A stretch of 44,545 nt of DNA from Gemmatimonadales bacterium (GCA_013813435.1 JACCRS010000081.1:1-44545); one strand, 5' to 3'. Numbered from the stretch's first letter, positions 19,703 to 28,185 are shown. The notes: generated from the sequence alone by a model not told the origin. Numbers and translations: made by a program.

Positions 19703-20335
19703 CTACTGGCTCCGGAAGAGCCGGCGATTGCGGTAGAGGTAGAGCGCGAAGGAGTAGACCGTCAGCAGGGCGGCGACGGCGAGTGTCACCGCCACGAAAC
19801 CCCCGTGGAACTCGTTCCAGAACTGCGCGTAGGGATTGTGTTCCCAGCCCAGCGGCTTGCGCGCGTCCCGGAACGCGAACCACAGGATGACGGCGCCGAC
19901 GAAGACGTTCTGGATGGTAGTCTTGAGCTTTCCCGCATTCCCCGCCGGTATGATAACGCCACGGCGGCTGGCCCACCATCGGAATCCGGTCATGGCCAGC
20001 TCGCGCCCGATGAGCAGCAGGCAAACCCAGAGGGGAATGCTGCCCCAGATTGGAATGTCGTACAGGTCGTGACGCTGCCGGGAGATCCAATAGATGGGAA
20101 TAAGCATGGCGAAGAGCAGGAGCTTGTCGGCGATGGGATCGAGCATCTTGCCCAGATCAGTGATCTCGTTCCGGCTACGAGCCAGATGGCCGTCAATGAC
20201 ATCGCTCACAGCGGCGGCAATGAAGATGAAAAACGCGATCAGCTTGGGCCAGTACCCCTCGATGAATGGCAGCAGGGCTATGACGGGCGTGAAGCAGATG
20301 CGAACCAGGGTGATGATATTGGGCAAGGTCCACAT
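19703..20335 (-). CDS. pgsA: CDP-diacylglycerol--glycerol-3-phosphate 3-phosphatidyltransferase
   Basis: MWTLPNIITLVRICFTPVIALLPF; DVIDGHLARSRNEITDLGKMLDPIADKLL (CDP-alcohol phosphatidyltransferase motif). Confidence 0.93.
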   Translation of the reverse strand: MWTLPNIITLVRICFTPVIALLPFIEGYWPKLIAFFIFIAAAVSDVIDGHLARSRNEITDLGKMLDPIADKLLLFAMLIPIYWISRQRHDLYDIPIWGSIPLWVCLLLIGRELAMTGFRWWASRRGVIIPAGNAGKLKTTIQNVFVGAVILWFAFRDARKPLGWEHNPYAQFWNEFHGGFVAVTLAVAALLTVYSFALYLYRNRRLFRSQ

Positions 20336-20343
20336 TGCGCCCC

Positions 20344-21018
20344 CTATCCCAGTGTCTTAACAACGTTTTTGCTGATACCCTTCAGAGTATCGAAGACCCC
20401 GTCACCGGTCATAGCCACGGCCTCGAAGTAGGGTGCCCGCTCGACCCAATGCCCGTCTTCCTGAGCAACGAGGAACTGGGATTCGTGGTGGGGATCAGGC
20501 AGCGTCCGCTGCTTCATGGGCTCGGTGACGGGCCAGCCGGGGTTGAGCGCAGCCTGGAGCTCCGGTATCGGAGCCGCGTTGGGAAGATCCCGCTTGTTGT
20601 ACTGGATAGCGAACGGAATCTTGCTCAGGTCATACCCATGCTGCGTCATGTTCTCATACAGATTCTGCATGGCCTCGATGTTCGCGTCCATCCGCTCGAT
20701 CTGACTGTCCGCCACGAACACCACGCCGTCTACCCCCTTGAGGATGAGTTTGCGGGATGCATTGTAATAGACCTGTCCGGGCACCGTGTACAGGTGAAAT
20801 TTGACCTTGAACCCTCGGATGGTGCCCAGGTCGACCGGCAGAAAATCGAAGAACAGCGTCCGTTCGGTTTCCGTGGCCAGGGAGATCATCTTCCCGCGGG
20901 CACCGGGCGCCACTTTGTTGTAGACGTGCTCCAGATTCGTGGTCTTCCCGCCCAGGCCGGGGCCGTAGTAGACCAGTTTGCAGTTGATCTCGCGTGAAGC
21001 GTAGTTGATCATCGACAT
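20344..21018 (-). CDS. mglA: MglA-like small Ras-family GTPase
   Basis: [96 protein letters not shown]. Confidence 0.94.
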   Translation of the reverse strand: MSMINYASREINCKLVYYGPGLGGKTTNLEHVYNKVAPGARGKMISLATETERTLFFDFLPVDLGTIRGFKVKFHLYTVPGQVYYNASRKLILKGVDGVVFVADSQIERMDANIEAMQNLYENMTQHGYDLSKIPFAIQYNKRDLPNAAPIPELQAALNPGWPVTEPMKQRTLPDPHHESQFLVAQEDGHWVERAPYFEAVAMTGDGVFDTLKGISKNVVKTLG

Positions 21019-21032
21019 GGGTGGCTTTCTCC

Positions 21033-21533
21033 TCAGGCTCCGAAGAGTTTGTCGATCTCGTCTTCCGCCTCATCCAGGAACTCGGACTCGACTCCCGGGG
21101 CACTGGTGCCATCGCGGTTGAACATTTCGATAAACACTTGCGTCAGCTGCAGGACCGCGGCCTTCACCCGCAGCTTTACCAGTCCCAACGTGGTTCGGTT
21201 GTCGAAAAGCACCACCAGGATGACCCGGTGGGCAATGTCCGCCAGGTACATCGACTCCCGCTCGCCCTGATGGAAGAGCGCCCCGAACTCCGACTCCCCC
21301 AGCATGCGGGCGAGCTGATCGTTGGCGCTGAAGTCAGCCGCCGTAAGGGAAGCGAACGCGGTAGGATCGAACGCCGGAGCCTCGCCCACCGTGGCCACCA
21401 TCTGGCCGGTGCGGTCGACGATGAGGGCGGTCCGGGCATTGGACTCTCCCAGGAAGCCGCTCAGAATTGTCTGGATGCGCTTGGCGTCGTCCTCCCGGAA
21501 TGACCAGCTGGAGGCACCGCTCATGGGGCGCAC
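21033..21533 (-). CDS. Roadblock/LC7 domain protein (MglB-like)
   Basis: [81 protein letters not shown]; next to mglA. Confidence 0.85.
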   Translation of the reverse strand: MRPMSGASSWSFREDDAKRIQTILSGFLGESNARTALIVDRTGQMVATVGEAPAFDPTAFASLTAADFSANDQLARMLGESEFGALFHQGERESMYLADIAHRVILVVLFDNRTTLGLVKLRVKAAVLQLTQVFIEMFNRDGTSAPGVESEFLDEAEDEIDKLFGA

Positions 21534-21534
21534 C

Positions 21535-21804
21535 TCATACCAGGGTGGCTTCCATCCGCCGCACTATTGCCTCTGCTCGACGGCGCAGCATCGGCTGGCG
21601 CTCCCAGGCGAGATAGTCTCTGAGGAGCCGCACCGTGTCCACCCCATCCTGTCCTGCCAGAAACCCGAGCGCGGCTAGCCGGCGGAGAGGACGAGGGCTG
21701 AACAGGTCCCGCCGGTGATAGCTGAACCGCTGTTGCCCCAGCAGCCAGCCCGTCGTGGCGCCAGCCAGCATCCCGCCCACGAACATCCAGCTGCGGGAGC
21801 GCAT
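21535..21804 (-). CDS. Small membrane-anchored protein of unknown function
   Basis: 89 aa with N-terminal TM (WMFVGGMLAGATTGWLLG), tightly packed between recR (start codon overlap at 21804) and the mglB-like gene. Confidence 0.7.
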   Translation of the reverse strand: MRSRSWMFVGGMLAGATTGWLLGQQRFSYHRRDLFSPRPLRRLAALGFLAGQDGVDTVRLLRDYLAWERQPMLRRRAEAIVRRMEATLV

Positions 21805-22394
21805 CAGCCGAGGTTCTGGCGCGCAACCAGCGCGTGAGCGAGAGTGACGCCATCGACGTATTCGAGGTCGCCTCCCATGGGAAGCCCGCGAGCCAATCGG
21901 GTTACCCGCACGTCCATCCCGGCCAGCAGCTGCTGAATGTAGGTGGCGGTCACCTCACCCTCCATTGACGGATTGGTTGCCAGGATGACCTCGCGGATTC
22001 CGCCATCGCGGACCCGTTGCACCAGACGATCGAGCCGCAATGCATCGGGCCCGATGCCATCGAGGGGGGACAGGCGGCCCCCGAGCACATGGTAGTGGCC
22101 CCGGAACTCAGTGGAACGATCCACCACGCCCACAGTGGACGGTTCCTCGACCACGCAAATCAGGGTCCGATCCCGGCGCGGATCGCGACAAATATCGCAG
22201 GGCTGGCCCTCGGTGAGATTACCACACTCCTCACACGGGCGGACGCGCTCGCTTACCGACGCGAGGATCGAACCCAGCCGCTGAGCCTGTTCAGGAGATT
22301 GCTGGAGCAGATGAAAGGTGAGCCGCTGAGCCGTTTTCCGGCCTATTCCCGGGAGCCTGGCAAGTTCGGTGATCAGCTCCTCGATTGCGCCCAC
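21804..22394 (-). CDS. recR: Recombination protein RecR
   Basis: LIAELARLPGIGRKTAQRLTFHLL-type N-terminus; zinc finger CEECGNLTEGQPCDIC; Toprim segment. Confidence 0.96.
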   Translation of the reverse strand: MGAIEELITELARLPGIGRKTAQRLTFHLLQQSPEQAQRLGSILASVSERVRPCEECGNLTEGQPCDICRDPRRDRTLICVVEEPSTVGVVDRSTEFRGHYHVLGGRLSPLDGIGPDALRLDRLVQRVRDGGIREVILATNPSMEGEVTATYIQQLLAGMDVRVTRLARGLPMGGDLEYVDGVTLAHALVARQNLG

Positions 22395-22397
22395 CGG

Positions 22398-22727
22398 TCA
22401 GAAAGGCGACGTAAAAGGCAGCTGAGGAACTTTCCGCATCTCCGCTTGGAGCATCTCGGCTGCGCGTCGCTGAGCCTCAGCCACAGCGGTCAGCACCAGC
22501 TCGCTCAGGAACTCTGCGTCATGGTCGTTGAAGATCGCGGGATCTATGACCACCGCGCGCACGGTTCCGCGCCCGTCGGCGGTGACTTTCACCATTCCAC
22601 CGCCGGCGGAAGTCTCGATCGTGCGAGTAGCCAGCTCGGTTTGGAGCTGCTGCAGCCGGCCTTGCACCTGCTGGCCCAATTGAAACAACTGCTGGAGATC
22701 TGCCATGCTCTCTGGTAGTCCTGCCAT
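22398..22727 (-). CDS. ybaB: YbaB/EbfC family nucleoid-associated protein
   Basis: QLFQLGQQVQGRLQQLQTELATRTIETSAGGGMVKVTADGRGTVRAVVIDPAIF; adjacent to recR and dnaX. Confidence 0.93.
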   Translation of the reverse strand: MAGLPESMADLQQLFQLGQQVQGRLQQLQTELATRTIETSAGGGMVKVTADGRGTVRAVVIDPAIFNDHDAEFLSELVLTAVAEAQRRAAEMLQAEMRKVPQLPFTSPF

Positions 22728-22781
22728 TTGAGGCCAAAGTAGGAAGAATGTCAGAGGACTGCAACGATCTGCAGTCTAAGA

Positions 22782-22844
22782 GTCCAGGGTCTAGAGTCTA
22801 GGGTCTGGCGTCCGGTATTCGACCCTGGACCCTCGACTCTGGAC
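22782..22844. repeat. Inverted heptamer-array element #4 between ybaB and dnaX
   Basis: Left GTCCAGGGTCTAGAGTCTAGGGTC (22782-22805), right GACCCTGGACCCTCGACTCTGGAC (22821-22844). 20/24 positions match in inverse orientation; each arm has a ~7-bp period (GGTCTAG-AGTCTAG-GGTCTGG). Confidence 0.75.
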
Positions 22845-22850
22845 CTTCTT

Positions 22851-24509
22851 TCAATCCATTATCTCCAAATCTAACGCATCCGCCGCCGTGTCGAGGGCCG
22901 GATCCTTCGAGCGGAACTCGCGTAACCGCTCGGCCTTGAGACTGGATTCGGACATGCGCCGGGCCTTGGTACCGATCGCGACTCCAGAAGACTCTCCGGC
23001 GGCCACTCGAAGCCGCATCGCCTCACCCAAGCTTCGGCTCAGGACCTCCTCAACCTTACTCGCCTCCTGGTGGAGCCGGTCGGCGAATAGGGCATTCGGC
23101 TCGGCCATGAGCACCGTCAGCCGGGAGCCGTCGAGTGAGGCCGGTTGGGTGGCCGCCAGAGCCTCTCCCAAAAAGCGGCTTTGAGCCCTCGTAGCGGCAA
23201 TGACGGCAGGCCAGGCAGCGCGGATGGCTTCGAGGGAAGCGGGGCCGCGGGGCAGCGGGGCAGCGGGGCTGCTGCTCGGCAAAGCAGCGACCCCTGGCGC
23301 TGAACGCTCCGTCGGCGTCAAAGCCGGTACCGGGTCGATCGCTCTCTCGGCCGTGCTCCTGCTGCCCCGCTGCCCCGCTGCCCCGCCGCCCGCGAGCACC
23401 TGCTCCAGATCGACAATGCGATCGAGCATCGCCCAGCGAAGCAACAGGGTTTCCACCGCCAGGCGAGGATTCACGCTCCTGCGGATGCCCATCTCGTTCT
23501 CGGCCAGGAGCCGAAGCATGCGGAGCACGTCGCCGGGTACCAGGCGGCCCTGGTAGCTCTCGAGCGTGGTACGCAGCGCCTCGGTCATTCCTTCCGGACG
23601 GGCGCCGACCTGAAGCATGAGAAGCCCCCTCAACGCCTCAGCGGTTCCGGCCATGAATTCCGCGAGGTCCACTCCTGCTTCCATGAGCCTATCAACCAGA
23701 GCAAAGACCGCCTCGGGACGCCGCTCGATCACCAGCCGAAGCACCTCCGAATAAAGCTCGTCGTCCACCAGACCGAGCACCTCACGCACCCGTTCTGCTG
23801 TGACGGCGCCCTCTCCAAAGCTTAGGCACTGGTCCAACACCGACAGCGCGTCCCGCATACCGCCATCCGCGTGGCGGGCAATGAGAGTCAGAGCATCGTC
23901 GTCGGCCGCGATTCCTTCGGCGGCGAGAACCTGCCGCAGCCGCTCACTTATAGCCGTTGGTCCAATTCTCCGAAAGTCAAACCGCTGCAGCCGCGACATG
24001 ACCGGAGCCGCGGCCGCCGCAATTTTCTGGGGCTCGGTGGTGGCAAATACGAATACCACGCCGGGGGGCGGCTCTTCGAGGATCTTGAGCAGGGCGTTCC
24101 ACGCCTCGCGGGTGAGCATGTGAGCTTCGTCGACGATGTAGACCTTGTGATGCCCCTCCTGCGACGCCGCGTACATGGCTCGCTCGCGCAGCTCCCGTGC
24201 GTCCTCTACTCCGCGATTGCTGGCGGCATCGATCTCGACGACGTCGATATTGGCCGAGCCGTTCCAGACCCGCACACAGTTCTCGCACTCCCCACACGGT
24301 TCGCCCGACGACTCACGACTCGGGCAGTTGAGCGCCATAGCAAGGATCCGTGCGGCCGTGGTCTTTCCGACCCCGCGCGGTCCGGTAAGGAGATACCCAT
24401 GGCCCACTCGCCCTCTGGCAACGGCGCCGCGCAGCACGGCCACGACATGGTCCTGGACCAGGAGATCGGTGAAGCGTTTGGGGCGGTATCGGCGGGCGAG
24501 AGCGATCAT
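22851..24509 (-). CDS. dnaX: DNA polymerase III subunit gamma/tau
   Basis: MIALARRYRPKRFTDLLVQDHVVAVLRGAVARGRVGHGYLLTGPRGVGKTTAARILAMALNC; zinc-module cysteines; DEAHMLTREAWNALLKILEEPP. Confidence 0.96.
   Translation of the reverse strand: MIALARRYRPKRFTDLLVQDHVVAVLRGAVARGRVGHGYLLTGPRGVGKTTAARILAMALNCPSRESSGEPCGECENCVRVWNGSANIDVVEIDAASNRGVEDARELRERAMYAASQEGHHKVYIVDEAHMLTREAWNALLKILEEPPPGVVFVFATTEPQKIAAAAAPVMSRLQRFDFRRIGPTAISERLRQVLAAEGIAADDDALTLIARHADGGMRDALSVLDQCLSFGEGAVTAERVREVLGLVDDELYSEVLRLVIERRPEAVFALVDRLMEAGVDLAEFMAGTAEALRGLLMLQVGARPEGMTEALRTTLESYQGRLVPGDVLRMLRLLAENEMGIRRSVNPRLAVETLLLRWAMLDRIVDLEQVLAGGGAAGQRGSRSTAERAIDPVPALTPTERSAPGVAALPSSSPAAPLPRGPASLEAIRAAWPAVIAATRAQSRFLGEALAATQPASLDGSRLTVLMAEPNALFADRLHQEASKVEEVLSRSLGEAMRLRVAAGESSGVAIGTKARRMSESSLKAERLREFRSKDPALDTAADALDLEIMD
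23239..23386. repeat. Inverted octamer-array element #5 inside dnaX
   Basis: GCGGGGCC-GCGGGGCA-GCGGGGCA-GCGGGGCT (23239-23270) facing TGCCCCGC x3 (23363-23386), the exact inverse of GCGGGGCA, across a 92-nt spacer. Confidence 0.85.
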
Positions 24510-24513
24510 ATCA

Positions 24514-24610
24514 GCGGGGCCGCGGGCAGATGGGCAGCGGGGCAGTGAGAGCTCAGGGAGTTACGCCGGAGAGCAATCTGCCCTCCTGCCCTGCCGCCCC
24601 GCTGCCCCGC
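24514..24610. repeat. Inverted octamer-array element #6 between dnaX start and ffs
   Basis: GCGGGGCC-GCGGGCA-GATGGGCA-GCGGGGCA (24514-24544) facing TGCCCTCC-TGCCCTGC-CGCCCCGC-TGCCCCGC (24579-24610). Same unit as element #5. Confidence 0.8.
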
Positions 24611-24618
24611 TAAGAAAA

Positions 24619-24720
24619 GTGCCTCAGGCACCCCGAAGCGACACCGGGCATCGCTTAGCGCTGCTACCGGCGAGGTCCTGACGCGGTTCACGCGCCGGCG
24701 CCCTTCGGACCTGAGGCATC
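24619..24720 (-). ncRNA. ffs: Bacterial small signal recognition particle RNA (4.5S-type)
   Basis: Minus strand GATGCCTCAGGTCCGAAGGGCGCCGGCGCGTGAACCGCGTCAGGACCTCGCCGGTAGCAGCGCTAAGCGATGCCCGGTGTCGCTTCGGGGTGCCTGAGGCAC. It has the GUCAGG...GGUAGCAGCGCUAAGCG domain IV signature, closing stems GCCTCAGG/CCTGAGGC and CCGAAG/CTTCGG, a T-rich tract after the 3' end, and lies upstream of dnaX. Ends approximate. Confidence 0.87.
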
Positions 24721-24766
24721 TCCAATATAACCGGCAGCACCTCGAGAAGGAATCTGTGGTCGGGAA

Positions 24767-25285
24767 TCAATGCTGGAGAGTGAGATTGGAGCTGTACATA
24801 TCGACCACGTACTTCCAGCTGCCGTCCGCCTGCTTCTTCAGGATCTCCAGGAACTTGCCCTCATCCGCCACACCCGGGACACCCTTGGCCTTGGGTACTG
24901 CGGTGAAGCGATAATGGCCCTGATTGTAGGCCAGGTCTCCCCGCCCCTCGATGGTATCCGACGCTACCTCAAAACGCACCGTGTAGGCGTCGAGAAAACC
25001 AGCCCAGAATGCCTTGACCGCATTGCGGCCCTTCTGAGGCGGAAGGTTGGGTGCGAGCAGAGCCCCCTCCTCGGCATAGACCTCCGCCATCTTCTCAGCG
25101 TCACCGGCATTGGCGGCGGCCATGAAGGCCGAGTCGGCCGACCTGATGCCGGCCACGTCCGCAGGAGTGAGCGACGCGACCACCGCGTCTTGCCTGCTTT
25201 CACCCGTGTCGTTCGGGCGGCACCCGTTTGACATTCCGAGAGCCAGGACTCCCCAGAGCACCGCAGATGTACCGTGGATGGCCAT
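24767..25285 (-). CDS. SnoaL-like / DUF4440-type secreted protein
   Basis: Start at ATG 25285 with signal-like MAIHGTSAVLWGVLALGMSNGC; ADSAFMAAANAGDAEKMAEVYAEEGALLAPNLPPQKGRNAVKAFWAGFLDAY. Confidence 0.82.
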   Translation of the reverse strand: MAIHGTSAVLWGVLALGMSNGCRPNDTGESRQDAVVASLTPADVAGIRSADSAFMAAANAGDAEKMAEVYAEEGALLAPNLPPQKGRNAVKAFWAGFLDAYTVRFEVASDTIEGRGDLAYNQGHYRFTAVPKAKGVPGVADEGKFLEILKKQADGSWKYVVDMYSSNLTLQH

Positions 25286-25338
25286 GTGTACCTCCAGCGA
25301 ACGAGTAAAGTGATGTGCAGAAGCAGTCGCGGAGGGAT

Positions 25339-26274
25339 TCAGCTCATAATCGCCCGCTGACGCTCCTGCATGTTCCGGAGCTCCCACGTCTCCGCTACCA
25401 CCGCGCCCAGTAAGAAGACGATAGCCGTGTAGTAGACCCACAGGATGAACAGGGCGGCTGCGGCCAGGTTGGCGTCTCCACCCCAGGTATCGAAGGTCGT
25501 AAAGTTTGCGAGGTACAAGGCGTACAGCCGCTTGGCGATCTCGAAGAGCACAGCAGTGAAGGTTGCGGCAAGCAACGCCGTCTTCCAGGGGAGCCGGCGG
25601 GCCGACGCGTAGCGATAGGTCACATAGAAAAGCGAAACAGAGAAGGCGAAGGCAAGGAGTTCAGTGACGATGCGACCCACTGTGGACACGAAGAAAGCCA
25701 ATTGGGGGACGGTCGCGGTTCCACGGCTCTGGAGTATCGCGAGGCCAGTGGTGAGGAGAGTGTTCATCAGGAATAGAACGACAGTGCCGATCACCATGAT
25801 CGCGTCGCGCACCTTCGCGTGGAGGTACACCGCTATGAATCCCCGCGGACGCGCGGGCCGGAGCGACACATCGTAGATGTCGTTGAGCGCGGTTCTGATG
25901 CCGGCGAACAGCCGGGTACTGAACCAGAGAAAGGCCGGTGCCGCATACAGCGACAATTGACCCCGGTTCTGCGTAATGCCAGTCAGCAGGCGCTCGATGA
26001 TCCCGAACGGAGCTCCATCCGAAGCGCCGACGTGGGGTGGAAGAAAGCGACGGAAGAGGAGGACGGTGTCGACCGGCGGGCCGTGGGTAACAGCCTGAGC
26101 CAGGTGCGTGAGCCCGATAAGCACCAGGAGTATGAAAGGTACCGAGGCCAGCAGAGCGTCGAAGGTCAGCGCGCTGGCGAGAAAGGGAATGTTGTTTTCG
26201 TCAGCCGCTTGAAGAGTACGGGCCGTAAAGCCGGCGGGCGACCGATACCACCCACCGCGCCGCGATCCGTTCAG
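25339..26274 (-). CDS. YihY/virulence factor BrkB family membrane protein
   Basis: Family N-terminus ADENNIPFLASALTFDALLASVPFILLVLIGL lies upstream of the track start (GTG 26124). In-frame CTG at 26274 overlaps the upstream stop (CTGA). Confidence 0.83.
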   Translation of the reverse strand: MNGSRRGGWYRSPAGFTARTLQAADENNIPFLASALTFDALLASVPFILLVLIGLTHLAQAVTHGPPVDTVLLFRRFLPPHVGASDGAPFGIIERLLTGITQNRGQLSLYAAPAFLWFSTRLFAGIRTALNDIYDVSLRPARPRGFIAVYLHAKVRDAIMVIGTVVLFLMNTLLTTGLAILQSRGTATVPQLAFFVSTVGRIVTELLAFAFSVSLFYVTYRYASARRLPWKTALLAATFTAVLFEIAKRLYALYLANFTTFDTWGGDANLAAAALFILWVYYTAIVFLLGAVVAETWELRNMQERQRAIMS

Positions 26275-26678
26275 GCGAGCGGTTCCTCGAGATCATCAGG
26301 CGACCGCCGCCGGGCCCTGGCGTCCGCTAAACGCCGCTCGAGCTCTTCCCGGGGAGAGGTTGCGGCCTGGCTCCTGCCGTAAAACTCACTCTCTTCGTCC
26401 TCACCCTCCAGATCATCTTCCTCCTCGTCTTCCAGCAGTCCACCCAGCGACTCCTTGGCGCCGCCCAGCTGCTGGGTCAGCTCGTCCAGCTTTTCTTCGG
26501 TCATGGCCCGAAACTTCCAGAGCTTGCGCTGCAGGTTCCGGCGCGTGTCCTCGCCTTTGCCCGGCGCGTACAAAAGCGCGACCCCGGCACCAAGGAGTGC
26601 GCCCCAGAAAAGCCACTTGGCGGAGGTATCCCCACCGCGCTCGACGTACACCACCTCTCTTTGCTTCCTGCCGCGCAT
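26271..26678 (-). CDS. YtxH domain-containing protein
   Basis: WLFWGALLGAGVALLYAPGKGEDTRRNLQRKLWKF (glycine-rich TM plus APxxGxxTR motif). Confidence 0.82.
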   Translation of the reverse strand: MRGRKQREVVYVERGGDTSAKWLFWGALLGAGVALLYAPGKGEDTRRNLQRKLWKFRAMTEEKLDELTQQLGGAKESLGGLLEDEEEDDLEGEDEESEFYGRSQAATSPREELERRLADARARRRSPDDLEEPLA

Positions 26679-26686
26679 GACTCCCC

Positions 26687-28102
26687 CTATTCCCCGGCAT
26701 CCGGGTCGTCGGCCGCCGCCACCAGCACCGGCTTGAGTGCCGCGTGATGCTGCATCGGGGCCTGAATGAATCGGTTTACCTGCTCCTGAGTTCCGTTCAC
26801 GTTCAACTGCTCGAACAGAAATGCGAAATTCTTTTCCAAATCGGTCGCGATGGCGTTGCGCACGTCCTCAGGAAGCGACCAGAAATCCCGCTTGAACGGT
26901 CCTATCGCTTTCTTGCGGGCCTTATAGTAGAACTGTTCGTTGGTGTCCCCGCTCTTCCGCTCGCCTCCGGCATTTTCGTCCAGCCAGGTTCGAATACGCT
27001 CCTTCAGCTCCGCCGGAAGCCGGGGATGGTCAAACACGATGTTCTGGAAATTGGTTGCCAGGTGAATCTCGGCGGTCTCGATTCGGGGAAAACTGCCAAA
27101 GGCGTTCGACGGGAGAGTACTTGCACCGTGCTGCACTGCTCCCGCCAGTCCGTACTCGTCTCGTGCTGCCTGAGAGAGGGCAGCCAGCGCCTGGAGGTCC
27201 AGCTTGACGTCCGCCATAGTGCCGTCGGGAAGCACCACCCCACCGTGCGAGGTACCGGTCTGCACCGAGATCTTGCTGATGCCGGCGTGATCGCCCAGCG
27301 CCGCAATACTCTGGTTATAACCCCTCATGAAAGCATGCAGCTCCTCCACGGTGCTGTTCTTCATGCCCACCTCGCCGATCTCTGCGCCCACCGAAACCGT
27401 CACCCCTTCGGGCTCCTGCTCCCGGATGAAAGCCGTAATCTCGGCCGCGTGCTCGTAGTTCAGGCGTTGCTGGTCCTCGAGCGACGCATGCGACAGGTCT
27501 ACCAGAGTGGACGTGTCCACATCGATGTTGTAGAACCCGGCACCAACTTCCTCGGCGATCAACTTCTTCACCTCCCCGATCTCTCCGGAAGGAGCGGCCT
27601 GATACTTCTTGTGGTTCACCTGGCAGTGGTCGCCCTGAATGAAGATCGGCAGGGTGTAGCCCTCGCGCAGCGCAGCTCCAATTATCACAGAGACGTACTC
27701 CGCAGGACGCTGCTCGGTGTAGGCAATCTCTGATCGTGCGATCTCCAGGATGACAGCGCCGGCCTTTCCCGCGCGCGCCACCCGGAAGATGGCCCGCGCC
27801 GTATCATAGGCCATCATCCGGACGTTGATTGCCGGCACCGTGAATCCGCCGCATTCTCCCCGTCCCCTTGCCAGGTAGAGATCGTTGATCGAGGCAGGGC
27901 GGGCTCCCGTCACCTGCCCCAGCTCCCAGAGGAGCCATCGGGCTGCATCGCGATCGTCACCGGATTCGAACACTGCCTGCCAGACCAGCCGGTCGGTGGC
28001 AGGAGACCGCAGCTTGGACTGGTCTCGCACCTGGACCCCACCGGGTACGAGCGCCACCCCGCCTCCATAGAGATCGATCACGCGTTGGGTTGCATCAGGC
28101 AT
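26687..28102 (-). CDS. Class II fructose-bisphosphate aldolase family protein
   Basis: Start at ATG 28102 (MPDATQRVIDLYGG). IFIQGDHCQVNHKKY, YNIDVDTSTLVDL, VQTGTSHGGVVLPDG, VQHGASTLPSNAF. Confidence 0.88.
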   Translation of the reverse strand: MPDATQRVIDLYGGGVALVPGGVQVRDQSKLRSPATDRLVWQAVFESGDDRDAARWLLWELGQVTGARPASINDLYLARGRGECGGFTVPAINVRMMAYDTARAIFRVARAGKAGAVILEIARSEIAYTEQRPAEYVSVIIGAALREGYTLPIFIQGDHCQVNHKKYQAAPSGEIGEVKKLIAEEVGAGFYNIDVDTSTLVDLSHASLEDQQRLNYEHAAEITAFIREQEPEGVTVSVGAEIGEVGMKNSTVEELHAFMRGYNQSIAALGDHAGISKISVQTGTSHGGVVLPDGTMADVKLDLQALAALSQAARDEYGLAGAVQHGASTLPSNAFGSFPRIETAEIHLATNFQNIVFDHPRLPAELKERIRTWLDENAGGERKSGDTNEQFYYKARKKAIGPFKRDFWSLPEDVRNAIATDLEKNFAFLFEQLNVNGTQEQVNRFIQAPMQHHAALKPVLVAAADDPDAGE

Positions 28103-28185
28103 GCACGTCCATCCTCTTAGAACAGGGCCCGCGGTGTGTGCCAAAGGTAGGGCGGGAACTGTGGGCTCGCAACGCGTGCGCGGCC

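Noticed and set aside
22851-24509. Programmed frameshift signal in dnaX
   Set aside because: I found no A-rich slippery heptamer; the GC-rich repeats alone are not evidence for frameshifting.
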